From: JBBSOK01 sp038259825
Lineage (GTDB): Bacteria; Bacteroidota; Bacteroidia; Flavobacteriales; Flavobacteriaceae
Direction: 5' to 3'
DNA: 64,000 bases
Assembly (NCBI GenBank): GCA_038259825.1
Contig: JBBSOK010000001.1
Coordinates: 3,566 to 67,565 of the forward strand
Part shown: positions 18,355 to 26,666 of the stretch, piece by piece
How positions within the stretch are numbered: position 1 is the stretch's first letter
How the letters are laid out: each line of letters opens with the position of its first letter
Notes under the pieces: model-generated
Told to the model about the DNA's origin: nothing
The model's database searches: none
Seen by the model: the letters and a program-made list of their open reading frames with translations, nothing else
Program-made: the position numbers and the translations under genes

Positions 18355-19646
18355 AAGGAAATTCCTTTTTTTGCTGTATCGTACACAGGTTCTTTTTTAA
18401 CACCTACATTGTATTGATTCCTGTATGTAGTGTTCTTTCTTATAATATTGTGGGCTGTTTTAACAGCGATTGTAAGTTGGTCTTCTTTTAGAATTTTAAA
18501 GAAAAGAGGTGTAAAATCAAGAAAACCTTGTAGCTCTAATTCTTTTAATGCTAAATTGGTCCAATAACGAATTCTCTCTTTGTCCTGCTTCCATTTTAAG
18601 GTCTTTTCTAATAGTTCTTTTCTTTTAGAAACATCGACCTTTCTTATTGTAACTTCAATGGGCAGTTTAGGACTAATTTCCCTTATTGGGATAACATTGA
18701 ATTTAAGATTGTGAGTTGTGGACTTTACGACTAACCCTAAAAGGTTATTAGGAAGCTGTATTCTTTTTGAACTTCCTTCCCTAGCTACTACTGATTGTTG
18801 TAATAAATAGTCAATGAACTTGTTAGTTTTTCTATCAAAATTCTTTTTATTGAAATCATAAATGAATTCTCTAATTCGTGGCTTTATTTTTTCAATTCTT
18901 TTACTTACTTGTTCTAACTGGCTTCTAGAATTATCGTGAAAATTTTGAACCCTATAAATATTTGAGATATAGTTTTGTCCTTTATTCTCTTCGAGAAGAC
19001 CAATTAAAAGGTCATCTATATCATAGGAAATCTGAAATGCATTTCTAAGTTCAGATGCTTGTTCTTTAATTACTTCAAGACGTATTTCAATACCTTTAAG
19101 AACATCGAGAATGCCTTGGTTTTCAGAATTTATTTCTGTTTTAAAATCCTTTACAGAATCGTTAACCTGTTGGTCTAATATTTCTATTTGTGAAGTAAGT
19201 TCGGGAAGCCTAACCTCAAAATGGTCTTCAATCCATTCGTTGAAGTCTTTATTTTGCTCAATGTTTTCAGTGAGGCTTTTGTGCAATTCCGCGAAGAACC
19301 TTTTAATTTTCGCTGGATTGTACTTTTCGATTAAACGCTTTTCAATATTCTGGCAAAGTTCTAATCCGTATTTTTTGAACTGATAAGTTTTCTTAGAAAC
19401 ATTTCGCCATAGAAAAGACTCTTGAAACCTAAGAATAATAGCATTGTTTCTGTTGAATTCTGTCCTTGAACTTTCATTGCCCTGGTCCTTGAAGACCTTG
19501 TTTATAGTTGATATAATAATCTCTTCTGTGAAGTCTTTATCCTTGTATTTTGAATATAGAGATAGAAGAATTAATCCATCGTTTTTCTCAGGGATTAGCT
19601 TCTCATATTGGTCTTTTGCTTCTCTGTATAGATTAAAACTGTCCAT
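18327..19646 (-). CDS. jetA: Wadjet protein JetA-like (kleisin subunit, DUF3375-like)
   Basis: First gene of the Wadjet-like operon, 439 residues. It has an N-terminal winged-helix-like domain (about 1-100), a long coiled-coil middle (about 105-290) and a C-terminal globular domain with a second helical/winged-helix region (about 350-439). This is the layout of kleisin-type JetA/MukF-like proteins, and the length suits a type I JetA. The start is preceded by the 201-base divergent gap shared with the nitrilase-like gene. Type assignment (I, II or III) is not certain from reading alone. Confidence 0.75.
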   Translation of the reverse strand: MDSFNLYREAKDQYEKLIPEKNDGLILLSLYSKYKDKDFTEEIIISTINKVFKDQGNESSRTEFNRNNAIILRFQESFLWRNVSKKTYQFKKYGLELCQNIEKRLIEKYNPAKIKRFFAELHKSLTENIEQNKDFNEWIEDHFEVRLPELTSQIEILDQQVNDSVKDFKTEINSENQGILDVLKGIEIRLEVIKEQASELRNAFQISYDIDDLLIGLLEENKGQNYISNIYRVQNFHDNSRSQLEQVSKRIEKIKPRIREFIYDFNKKNFDRKTNKFIDYLLQQSVVAREGSSKRIQLPNNLLGLVVKSTTHNLKFNVIPIREISPKLPIEVTIRKVDVSKRKELLEKTLKWKQDKERIRYWTNLALKELELQGFLDFTPLFFKILKEDQLTIAVKTAHNIIRKNTTYRNQYNVGVKKEPVYDTAKKGISLWQMTIQKK

Positions 19647-19847
19647 AGGTTTATACCTAAAATAAATTACTTCTAACTATAGTGCACAATTTCCTAATTT
19701 ATTATCAATTCTCACAATTAATAGGTGTTTAAGTGTTAATTATTTTATATTTGATGTTACGAATCGGTAATTAAGCTCAATGTTAAATTGTTGCTTATAA
19801 GATTATTAATAATATTATCTCATAATTTTTTTGATACTTTTTAATGA
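19647..19847. promoter_or_regulatory. Divergent promoter region between two defence operons
   Basis: This very AT-rich 201-base gap lies between the leftward Wadjet-like operon and the rightward nitrilase/Rad50-like operon. Both promoters must lie here, so the two systems may be co-regulated. I found no exact TAnnTTTG promoter pair, no strong inverted repeat and no candidate regulator gene inside it. Confidence 0.5.
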
Positions 19848-21608
19848 ATGACATATGCCTTTATAGATGAAATACTTGTTGGTTACAATATCGATTTAGA
19901 AATATTACGACCAAACACTACACTCTACCGTGCTTCACTGTTGCAACATAAAGGTACATTTCATTGCGGTGATACTTTTTTTGGAAACCAAGCAGACGAA
20001 ACGGGAAAGTTTGTGTCATTCTTTGAAGCTACTAAGGTTAACCATTCTAACCTTGTTGTAACGCCCGAATATTCCTGCCCTTGGAATGCAATAATACATT
20101 TTCTTGAAAATACAGAAACAGCACCAGATACTGGTAGCCTATGGGTTATTGGTTGTGAGTCTATATCTGTTGAGAGAATACGAGAAATCCAAGACCAGTA
20201 TTCAGGTGAAAATAATATTGAGATACTTTTTAATGATGATATTGGCGTAGGTAATGTAGGTGTCCTTCTTGACCCTTGTTGCTATATGTTTAAAGCCCAG
20301 AATCCCTATGGTGTTGAGAAGCTTATAGTATTAGTTCAATTCAAAACGCAACATATGGGCGTTTGGGAGAGCGATTTAGAGCAACAAAAGCTAATTCCAG
20401 GTGAACATATATATATTCTTCGCAACGACCCTGATTCAATCAATTTGCTTACGATTATTTGTTCAGATGCCTTGGTCTTCAATGGTGCAGCAATTTCTGC
20501 CCAGCATCCAGGAAGATGGGAAAATTTACCATACATTGTTCTCAGTATTCAAATGAATCCCAAACCAGCTCACCAAGGTTTTAGAAATTTTAGAGATGGT
20601 ATTTTACGATTAAATAACAAAGACATAATATCCTTAAATTGGAGCTCTGAAAGCCAAACTTCTTTTTCGGCCACTTTTTTTAATAAGTTTTCAAAATCTA
20701 ATATAACAATTAGTACAGACCATATTACAAATGAGTCTCGGGATGAACAAAATCTAATTAAAAGTAATCACGATAAAGGACTTTATTATGCGTTTATTAA
20801 ACCAAAACGGCATACATTTTACTTTAGTGCAGCTAATGAGTTTGCAGTACTCAGAATGAGAAAACCCTATGCGGGTGCTATCAATCCTGCTTTAGATAGA
20901 CGTAGAGGGCCTACTATGGATTCCGTTTATCAATATAATTTAGAGCAAAACAATTTCGTGGAAATAGAAATTATAGACGATGGTCTTCAAAATTTCTTAA
21001 TGTCTATTGGTATTAGTAGTAATAGCCTAACTGGTGGAGGATTGGACATACTAGACAAAGAACGATTGATAAACCTGTCAGTTGGTGAGATTGAAATAAA
21101 AAATGGGAATGTACAGTGGCAAATCGTTAACAAGCTAAAAAGTTTTTTAATGGAAGATACTGAAATCATCAGAAGATACACAGTTACTTTTGATGAGGAC
21201 GGCAATGAATTCAGAGCAACTCGACTCACTAAATTTGATGAGTTAAATTTAAACATACTCAACAGACCTGAGTTATTTCCAGATGTTATTGCCACTTTCA
21301 AGGATAATTGTGGTGAGGTAATGTTCCTGAATGATGGAAGCTTCAACTACCAATACAATTTGGTAAATAACGATGATGAGTATGCAACCGTGGCTCATAT
21401 AGGAAATAAGGGTAAGGGCGCTGCACAAGCTTTATTGAAAAAGTTAACCGAGCTTTTCCCGAGAGAGTATAGACAAAACAATAGGATAGTGGTATGGTAT
21501 AAGCCTAACGTAAATGATTATGACTGTGTAGCCACACCAGTACCTAAAATTTCTAATACAGAACCTAACGACTTTACATCGATTACCAAGACTGATGAAT
21601 CAAGATAA
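19848..21608 (+). CDS. Nitrilase-fold protein with long C-terminal extension, partner of a Rad50-like ATPase
   Basis: A 586-residue protein. The first 230 or so residues read as a carbon-nitrogen hydrolase domain: Glu74 in LVVTPEYS, Lys166 in VQFKTQHMG and Cys205 in TIICSDAL line up in order with the Glu-Lys-Cys triad of nitrilases. WVIGCES near residue 100 matches the usual strand. The family is normally 260-320 residues, so about 300 C-terminal residues are extra and unrecognised. It overlaps the ATPase gene by 14 bases, so the two are coupled. The enzyme could cut a small amide or nitrile metabolite, or a modified base or cofactor; substrate unknown. The triad is seen, the effector role in defence is inferred. 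Confidence 0.65.
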   Translation: MTYAFIDEILVGYNIDLEILRPNTTLYRASLLQHKGTFHCGDTFFGNQADETGKFVSFFEATKVNHSNLVVTPEYSCPWNAIIHFLENTETAPDTGSLWVIGCESISVERIREIQDQYSGENNIEILFNDDIGVGNVGVLLDPCCYMFKAQNPYGVEKLIVLVQFKTQHMGVWESDLEQQKLIPGEHIYILRNDPDSINLLTIICSDALVFNGAAISAQHPGRWENLPYIVLSIQMNPKPAHQGFRNFRDGILRLNNKDIISLNWSSESQTSFSATFFNKFSKSNITISTDHITNESRDEQNLIKSNHDKGLYYAFIKPKRHTFYFSAANEFAVLRMRKPYAGAINPALDRRRGPTMDSVYQYNLEQNNFVEIEIIDDGLQNFLMSIGISSNSLTGGGLDILDKERLINLSVGEIEIKNGNVQWQIVNKLKSFLMEDTEIIRRYTVTFDEDGNEFRATRLTKFDELNLNILNRPELFPDVIATFKDNCGEVMFLNDGSFNYQYNLVNNDDEYATVAHIGNKGKGAAQALLKKLTELFPREYRQNNRIVVWYKPNVNDYDCVATPVPKISNTEPNDFTSITKTDESR

Positions 21609-24600
21609 TTTAGAACAAATATTGCCTGATGGTTATTTAGTCAAGAACTTTGACAACGTGGAGCAAATTGCTAAGATTGAGCATAATTTTGGAAGTGCCT
21701 TAATATCAAAATATTTTATAGATTTAAAATCTGAATATAAAGATATAAATATTAAAGAGTACCAAGAAAAGTACATATCCAAAGATTATTTTGACGCTGA
21801 CGGAAATGTACAATGGAACTATTATATAATTTTTGTTAGAGAAAATTTTGATACAGATAACAAGCGAGCAATTGAGAAAGACGAAAGTTATGCAAGAAAA
21901 TTTGTTTTTACGTCAGAAGAACTCAAAAATTACCTGCGTTACCAGCAATCGGATATTGAAAAAGATGAGGATGTTGTGTCCAGATGGAAACAACAATTAA
22001 TGGCTGTTGACCTGCAAGAAGTATTCAGTGATGAGCCATACAATCAGGCTGTACCAAGATTTGTCGAAGGAAAATCTAAAAAGCCAGATGAGCTTAACCC
22101 AATTGATAATAGACCAAACGACGATGAAGATTTTTTATTACAAAAGGTCAGACATCTTAAGTTAAATGATTCATATAGAAAATTTCCTGAAAAGCGAGAT
22201 TTTACATTGGGAAAGGTGAATCTTATAACAGGGCCAAATGGGGTTGGTAAGACCTCATTAATGGAAGGCCTTGAACTTGTAATTACAGGAAACAATTCAA
22301 GAAATAATTCTGCAAATAATCATAATGATTGTATTTTGGCTGAATATGTTTCTGACGGCAAACCTGTTTCTGATGCCTATACCAATTCACTAGGGAAATA
22401 TAAGGCAAGAGACTACTTCTGGTACAACAATCCTCTAAGTAGATTCAATGAGGCATATAGAAGTTTTAATCGATATAATTTCTACAATTCAGATAGCGCA
22501 TATCAACTATCTAACAATCCAAATAGCGAAGAGCTTACCAAATATCTTTCGGCCATAGCTCTCGGCACAGAATTCGGTTCAATCCGAAAGAGGCTCATTG
22601 GTTTTCAAGAAAGATTAAATAAAGAACAAAACAGAATTTCTGATATTATATCTCGGGAAGAAGAAACTATAGTCAATTCTGAAGTGCAGATTGAAAAGCT
22701 AAAAAAGATTTCGAATCCAGAAGTTTTGTTTAAGCAGTTTATTGAGGATGCAAAGTCAATAAATTGGCAAAAGCCACTACCTGAAAACCCAGAAGACAAA
22801 ACTGAACTTTTTGAAAAGGATTATAAGACATTGCTTTCTTATTTAAACGCAATAGTACATTCTAAAGTGGTTAGCCATTCTAATGCATTGGACAGACTTA
22901 ATATACTTGAGGAACTTAAGAAAGACCTAGACCAAAAAGAAAAAGAAAAAAGCACCTTTAGAAAAGAACATAAAATATTAGAGTTAAGATTAAAAAAACT
23001 TAAATCGAACAAAGAGTTAATTAATTGGGCTCTAAAATATCTCGAAAGTCCAAATAATTTTAGAATTGAGTCTATTAAAGATGAAATAAATAAACTGGAA
23101 CAAGATATCACGCGATTCGATTCTTTCGATAGTAATATTAAAAAGCTCAATCTTGCGGAAATTAGCAAGAGCCAAAAGAACATCATTCAACTGACTCGTG
23201 ATAATGAACAGACTAGAGAGGAAAAAGAGAATAAAAAAGTAGAACTGCAAAGTCAACTTAAAACATTAAAGTCAACCGTAGATAAGCTCAAATCGGTTAT
23301 TGCAGAGATAAGATATTATGGAAAAGAATTTGTAGAGATTAAAGGTGACGAGACAGACGCATGTCCTCTATGCGAAACGCCACAAACGAAAAGCCAGTTA
23401 CTTCAAAAAGTTGAAAAAATTTATGATGAAGAAGGTGAGGCAAAAAAAATTGAAGGCTATAATAAATCCATTGATAAGTTAGAAAAGGAAATTTTGGGAA
23501 TAGCGAACGAATTAAAAGTCTTAGGTAGTTACCAGAATAATATTAAAAACATTCTATCTCAAGAGGATGTAAGTAAAACGCTTAATAACGTAAGCACCAT
23601 TCTCCAAAAGAAAAGAGAGGAAATTGATACTCAACGCAAACAGTTAGAGGAATTGGAAACTCTTGAAATCAATTTAAGGTCTAAAGGTTTCTCAGAAGAT
23701 GATTTACAAGATTTGCAAAAACGAATGATCACAAATTTTAAAGAACTTCATTTTACTAAAGATGGCAAAGAGGATTTTGAGACCTTTAATAAAAAACTCA
23801 TAGTCCAAGTCGATGAAACTCATGAAGCAATAGAGAACAGCAAGAAAAAGATAGATGAATTAGATTCTAAAATTAAGGAATTGGTTGATAGTAAATATAA
23901 AGTTGATGATTATGATACAAAAATTGCTTTTGATATAAAAGAGCTTCAATCACTTCTTGAATTATTCGATAAAATCAAAAAGATTGTGTCTTTGCAATCC
24001 AAAGACTTTATCGTGGAAATTCGTCATTCTGTTGAAAGAGTGTATGAAAAGTTCAAAAGTTTTAAATCACTTTTGGTGAAATTCGAAGAGCTTAATCTGG
24101 CTAACAGTCTTATTATAAAAGCCGATGAAAAGATAAAGAACCAAACCGAAAAACTCAGTCGAGTTAAATCTGGACTGAAAGTCATCGATGAGATTCTTAC
24201 GAAGGATAGCCAAGAAAACATACTCGACCTTTTCTTTAGAAAGAATGAAGAAGAAATCGGTGAAATATTTACTAGAATTCATTCGCCCAAAGAATTCACG
24301 GGTTTGTCTATAGATTCTGGCAAAATAAATCTAGAGAAAGGTCTTTTGGGTACAGCCACACCTATAAACGAAATCAGTACTGGTCAAAGAAGTGCACTCG
24401 CTTTATCCATATTTTTAGCTTTAAACAGAAAACTTAAAAAGGGGCCAAATATTATAATTTTTGATGACCCTGTCACTTATACTGACGATTTAAATATTCT
24501 TTCATTTTTGGACTATTTACGAACGCTCATTATCAATGAATCAAGACAGCTCGTTTTTGCTACGGCAAGTAAGAAAATCGCTGGACTTTTCGAAAAGAAA

Positions 24601-24657
24601 TTCAATTTTTTAGATGAAGATTTCAAAACTTTTGAGCTTTCAAGGACAGATTTCTAA
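21595..24657 (+). CDS. Rad50/SMC-like ATPase with zinc hook
   Basis: A 1020-residue ABC-type ATPase. About 200 residues of unrecognised sequence precede Walker A (GPNGVGKTS, 213-221). Coiled-coil arms run about 330-570 and 610-900 and are joined by a CPLC zinc hook at 590-593, as in Rad50. The C-terminal head has signature STGQRS (928-933) and Walker B with DDP (957-959) in place of the common DEP. Rad50 normally has Walker A within the first 50 residues, so the N-terminal domain is an addition. It is co-translated with the nitrilase-like gene. By analogy with other SMC-like defence ATPases it may sense DNA ends or foreign DNA and control its partner. Confidence 0.85.
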   Translation: MNQDNLEQILPDGYLVKNFDNVEQIAKIEHNFGSALISKYFIDLKSEYKDINIKEYQEKYISKDYFDADGNVQWNYYIIFVRENFDTDNKRAIEKDESYARKFVFTSEELKNYLRYQQSDIEKDEDVVSRWKQQLMAVDLQEVFSDEPYNQAVPRFVEGKSKKPDELNPIDNRPNDDEDFLLQKVRHLKLNDSYRKFPEKRDFTLGKVNLITGPNGVGKTSLMEGLELVITGNNSRNNSANNHNDCILAEYVSDGKPVSDAYTNSLGKYKARDYFWYNNPLSRFNEAYRSFNRYNFYNSDSAYQLSNNPNSEELTKYLSAIALGTEFGSIRKRLIGFQERLNKEQNRISDIISREEETIVNSEVQIEKLKKISNPEVLFKQFIEDAKSINWQKPLPENPEDKTELFEKDYKTLLSYLNAIVHSKVVSHSNALDRLNILEELKKDLDQKEKEKSTFRKEHKILELRLKKLKSNKELINWALKYLESPNNFRIESIKDEINKLEQDITRFDSFDSNIKKLNLAEISKSQKNIIQLTRDNEQTREEKENKKVELQSQLKTLKSTVDKLKSVIAEIRYYGKEFVEIKGDETDACPLCETPQTKSQLLQKVEKIYDEEGEAKKIEGYNKSIDKLEKEILGIANELKVLGSYQNNIKNILSQEDVSKTLNNVSTILQKKREEIDTQRKQLEELETLEINLRSKGFSEDDLQDLQKRMITNFKELHFTKDGKEDFETFNKKLIVQVDETHEAIENSKKKIDELDSKIKELVDSKYKVDDYDTKIAFDIKELQSLLELFDKIKKIVSLQSKDFIVEIRHSVERVYEKFKSFKSLLVKFEELNLANSLIIKADEKIKNQTEKLSRVKSGLKVIDEILTKDSQENILDLFFRKNEEEIGEIFTRIHSPKEFTGLSIDSGKINLEKGLLGTATPINEISTGQRSALALSIFLALNRKLKKGPNIIIFDDPVTYTDDLNILSFLDYLRTLIINESRQLVFATASKKIAGLFEKKFNFLDEDFKTFELSRTDF

Positions 24658-25320
24658 TCACTTCCGTTTATCCCCAACCCTCTTATCAAACGCAATTAAA
24701 TTAAACAGTTCACGCATTCTGCTACGTACACGGTTTCCGTAGCGTTCTTCCAGTTCTTCAGCGTTGAGATTAGTGGTGGCGTGGGTTTTAATTTTCTTTT
24801 TGGTTTGGAGATATAATTCGTAACGAGACAAGAGTACTTCGCCCATTACGTTCAAATCTTTGCCATAAAATCTTCCAGCAGGTTCAATGCCTAAATCGTC
24901 AAAGCAATAGAATTTGGTATTGCCAAATTCCTCGATCGTCTTAAATCCAAGATGGTTAAAACTAAACGCTACATTCCGGCAGGGAATCATTTCGTATGGT
25001 CGTTGCATTGGCACGATATGTCGCATTAGTTTCATCAAAGTAGTCTTTCCACAGCCAACAGGTCCAGAAAGAAGAATGCCCTTGTCGGGGTCGATATCAT
25101 CTTTCAGACAATTTTCTTTGTCTTTGATGAAATAGTGACATAGCTTACGAATGATAACTGTGTCGTCATCATAGATTCTAAATTGTTTTCCAAAGAGCAA
25201 CTTCCCCTTTGCATCCAAATAAATTAGGATTTTGTCAAAATCGTATAGAACGCTTTTGCCATCAAATTTTCCGAGCGAATATTCCACGCAACCTTCGGTA
25301 ATTTTAGAGGGGTTGTCCAT
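24658..25320 (-). CDS. DnaC/IstB-like AAA+ ATPase
   Basis: A 220-residue ATPase from the preferred start at 25320 (MDNPSK). The frame stays open to 25548, but those extra 76 codons lie inside the upstream gene in another frame. Walker A is GPVGCGKTT, Walker B the stretch FYCFDDLG, and a sensor-like HATTNLNAEELEERYG follows. The arginine-rich tail NRVRSRMRELFNLI is typical of helicase loaders. The 17-base overlap with the replication-type gene upstream suggests the pair start or support replication of the excised element. Confidence 0.8.
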   Translation of the reverse strand: MDNPSKITEGCVEYSLGKFDGKSVLYDFDKILIYLDAKGKLLFGKQFRIYDDDTVIIRKLCHYFIKDKENCLKDDIDPDKGILLSGPVGCGKTTLMKLMRHIVPMQRPYEMIPCRNVAFSFNHLGFKTIEEFGNTKFYCFDDLGIEPAGRFYGKDLNVMGEVLLSRYELYLQTKKKIKTHATTNLNAEELEERYGNRVRSRMRELFNLIAFDKRVGDKRK

Positions 25321-26056
25321 AGTCTTTGTTTTTAGTGGTTCGCAAGTTGTCCTTGATTTGGGACGGTTGTTTTTTGTTTGGTTTGTTTTCCTCGGAATAT
25401 AATTCTGTTCTGTCCATCCAGTTCGTTGCCAAGGCACGCCAATCTCTAATTTCATTTCCATCGCTTGTTTGCCAGTTCCGAGTTTCATAATGCTCGAAGA
25501 ATTTTTTTCCTTCATCAGCATTAAAACCTTTTTCAATAAAAAAATCAATAACGGCCTGCCAGCCTTTTGGTTGTTTTATATTGTTTACTTGTTTGGTATT
25601 GTTTATAGTAGATACCAATGCTTGTCCACTGATGGGATGGTGCGAGTCCAAAGCTTGTCCATTTTTGGGATGGTGTTGGTACACTACTGGTTCACGTATG
25701 GGATGGTACTGTTCCGCAAGCTGTTCTAATATGGGATTGTACCGTCCCGTAACTGGTTCATCACTTGTCCCAATAATGGTCATCTTAATTTTACTGCCTT
25801 TATATGGATTGTTGGATGGGAAATAGGATAGGTAAAGCCAAGAATCTAAATCCCTAACACATCTGTGGTACGTGGATTTTGAGCCAATTTTAGAACAGCG
25901 CATTAAATCCCTTCGATTTACGTAAAATTCGTCTGCAAAGCGACTACTGTTCCATTCTTGAAATAGCGCCATATACAAACTGATATGTGTAGGATTAAGG
26001 CGATCATCAAAGTAGAATTTTTCAAAAGCCGCATTAAGTAGCTTTATATAGTTCAT
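25304..26056 (-). CDS. Replication-type protein with N-terminal winged-helix-like domain
   Basis: A 250-residue protein common upstream of DnaC-like ATPases on Bacteroidetes elements. Residues 1-85 read as a winged-helix DNA-binding region (the sequence LNPTHISLYMALFQEWN, then MRCSKIGSKSTYHRCVRDLDSW). The middle is low in order and has repeated YHP/HHP tracts (about 115-150). The C-terminal part (about 160-225) carries an AVIDFFIEKGFN...W segment like the DnaD-type tails of replication proteins. No nicking or polymerase motif is seen. A role in replication initiation is inferred from the neighbour and layout. Confidence 0.6.
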   Translation of the reverse strand: MNYIKLLNAAFEKFYFDDRLNPTHISLYMALFQEWNSSRFADEFYVNRRDLMRCSKIGSKSTYHRCVRDLDSWLYLSYFPSNNPYKGSKIKMTIIGTSDEPVTGRYNPILEQLAEQYHPIREPVVYQHHPKNGQALDSHHPISGQALVSTINNTKQVNNIKQPKGWQAVIDFFIEKGFNADEGKKFFEHYETRNWQTSDGNEIRDWRALATNWMDRTELYSEENKPNKKQPSQIKDNLRTTKNKDYGQPL

Positions 26057-26059
26057 CTT

Positions 26060-26344
26060 TTAAGAATTTAGACCGTGCTGCACACGGTTGGCATCCATCA
26101 CTTTTTGAATTTCCTCAGTATCGTAGTAGATGATGCCACCAACTTTGTTATAGGGCAAAGTACCATTGATACGAAGGTTCTGAAGTGTGCCTGGACTCAC
26201 TTGAAGTAAATCCATAACCTCGGAAGATTTAAGGTATTTTTTGAGCTTTCCCTTGGATTGATTGGTAAGCAGTTTCTTGATGTCATCGAGTAATTCCATT
26301 TTGAAATCTCGAAGATCGTCTGTAGTAATTATTGATGTTGGCAT
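26060..26344 (-). CDS. Excisionase-like HTH protein (HTH_17)
   Basis: A 94-residue DNA-binding protein. A helical N-terminus (about 1-38) is followed by a MerR-like winged helix: SSEVMDLLQVSPGTLQNLR (43-61), then GTLPYNKVGGIIYY and a final helix. This is the HTH_17 pattern found in Xis-type directionality factors. It is 3 bases upstream of the replication-type gene. The 322-base gap before it contains two copies of a 15-bp palindrome, good candidates for its binding sites. Confidence 0.75.
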   Translation of the reverse strand: MPTSIITTDDLRDFKMELLDDIKKLLTNQSKGKLKKYLKSSEVMDLLQVSPGTLQNLRINGTLPYNKVGGIIYYDTEEIQKVMDANRVQHGLNS

Positions 26345-26467
26345 AATAGAACGGTTTTAAAGAAAAGGACTATCAACGATTTTAAATTTTTAATTGATAG
26401 CCCTTAACCTGATTTGACTTTCGTTCTACAAATTTGGTTAGGTTTATTGGATTTTATTCCCCAGTAC

Positions 26468-26482
26468 GACCGTACTACGGTC
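26468..26482. repeat. 15-bp palindrome, copy 1
   Basis: GACCGTA-C-TACGGTC is a perfect palindrome around one central base. It lies 124 bases upstream of the HTH gene start. The same core recurs at 26606. It is likely a protein-binding site. Confidence 0.6.
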
Positions 26483-26605
26483 AAAATTTAACATTTTGAA
26501 ATTTGGGAAGTTTTGGTACATTTTGAGCTAGTTTTTGTAAAATTATAACCTCAAAACATATTAAATTTTATGGAAAATAGATGCAGAATTCAGTTACCTC
26601 AGTTC

Positions 26606-26620
26606 AACCGTAGTACGGTC
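26606..26620. repeat. 15-bp palindrome, copy 2
   Basis: AACCGTA-G-TACGGTC matches copy 1 at every position but the first and the central base, so the arms are 6 of 7 paired. A run of T follows at 26621-26627, so it might also serve as a weak terminator on the plus strand, but no plus-strand gene precedes it. Confidence 0.55.
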
Positions 26621-26666
26621 TTTTTTTAAGAGATCTAAAAAAGAAGTGTTGGTTGAAACTAACGAT

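Larger units (their letters stand above)
26345..26666. other. Gap holding two palindromic sites
   Basis: No convincing coding sequence. It holds two near-identical 15-bp palindromes (26468-26482 and 26606-26620), 138 bases apart, between the rteC stop and the HTH gene start. The region is a candidate control region or replication/transfer origin. Confidence 0.5.

Noticed and set aside
25321..25548. An N-terminal extension of the DnaC/IstB-like ATPase
   Set aside because: The extra codons lie inside the upstream replication-type gene in another frame. The start at 25320 gives the normal domain layout.
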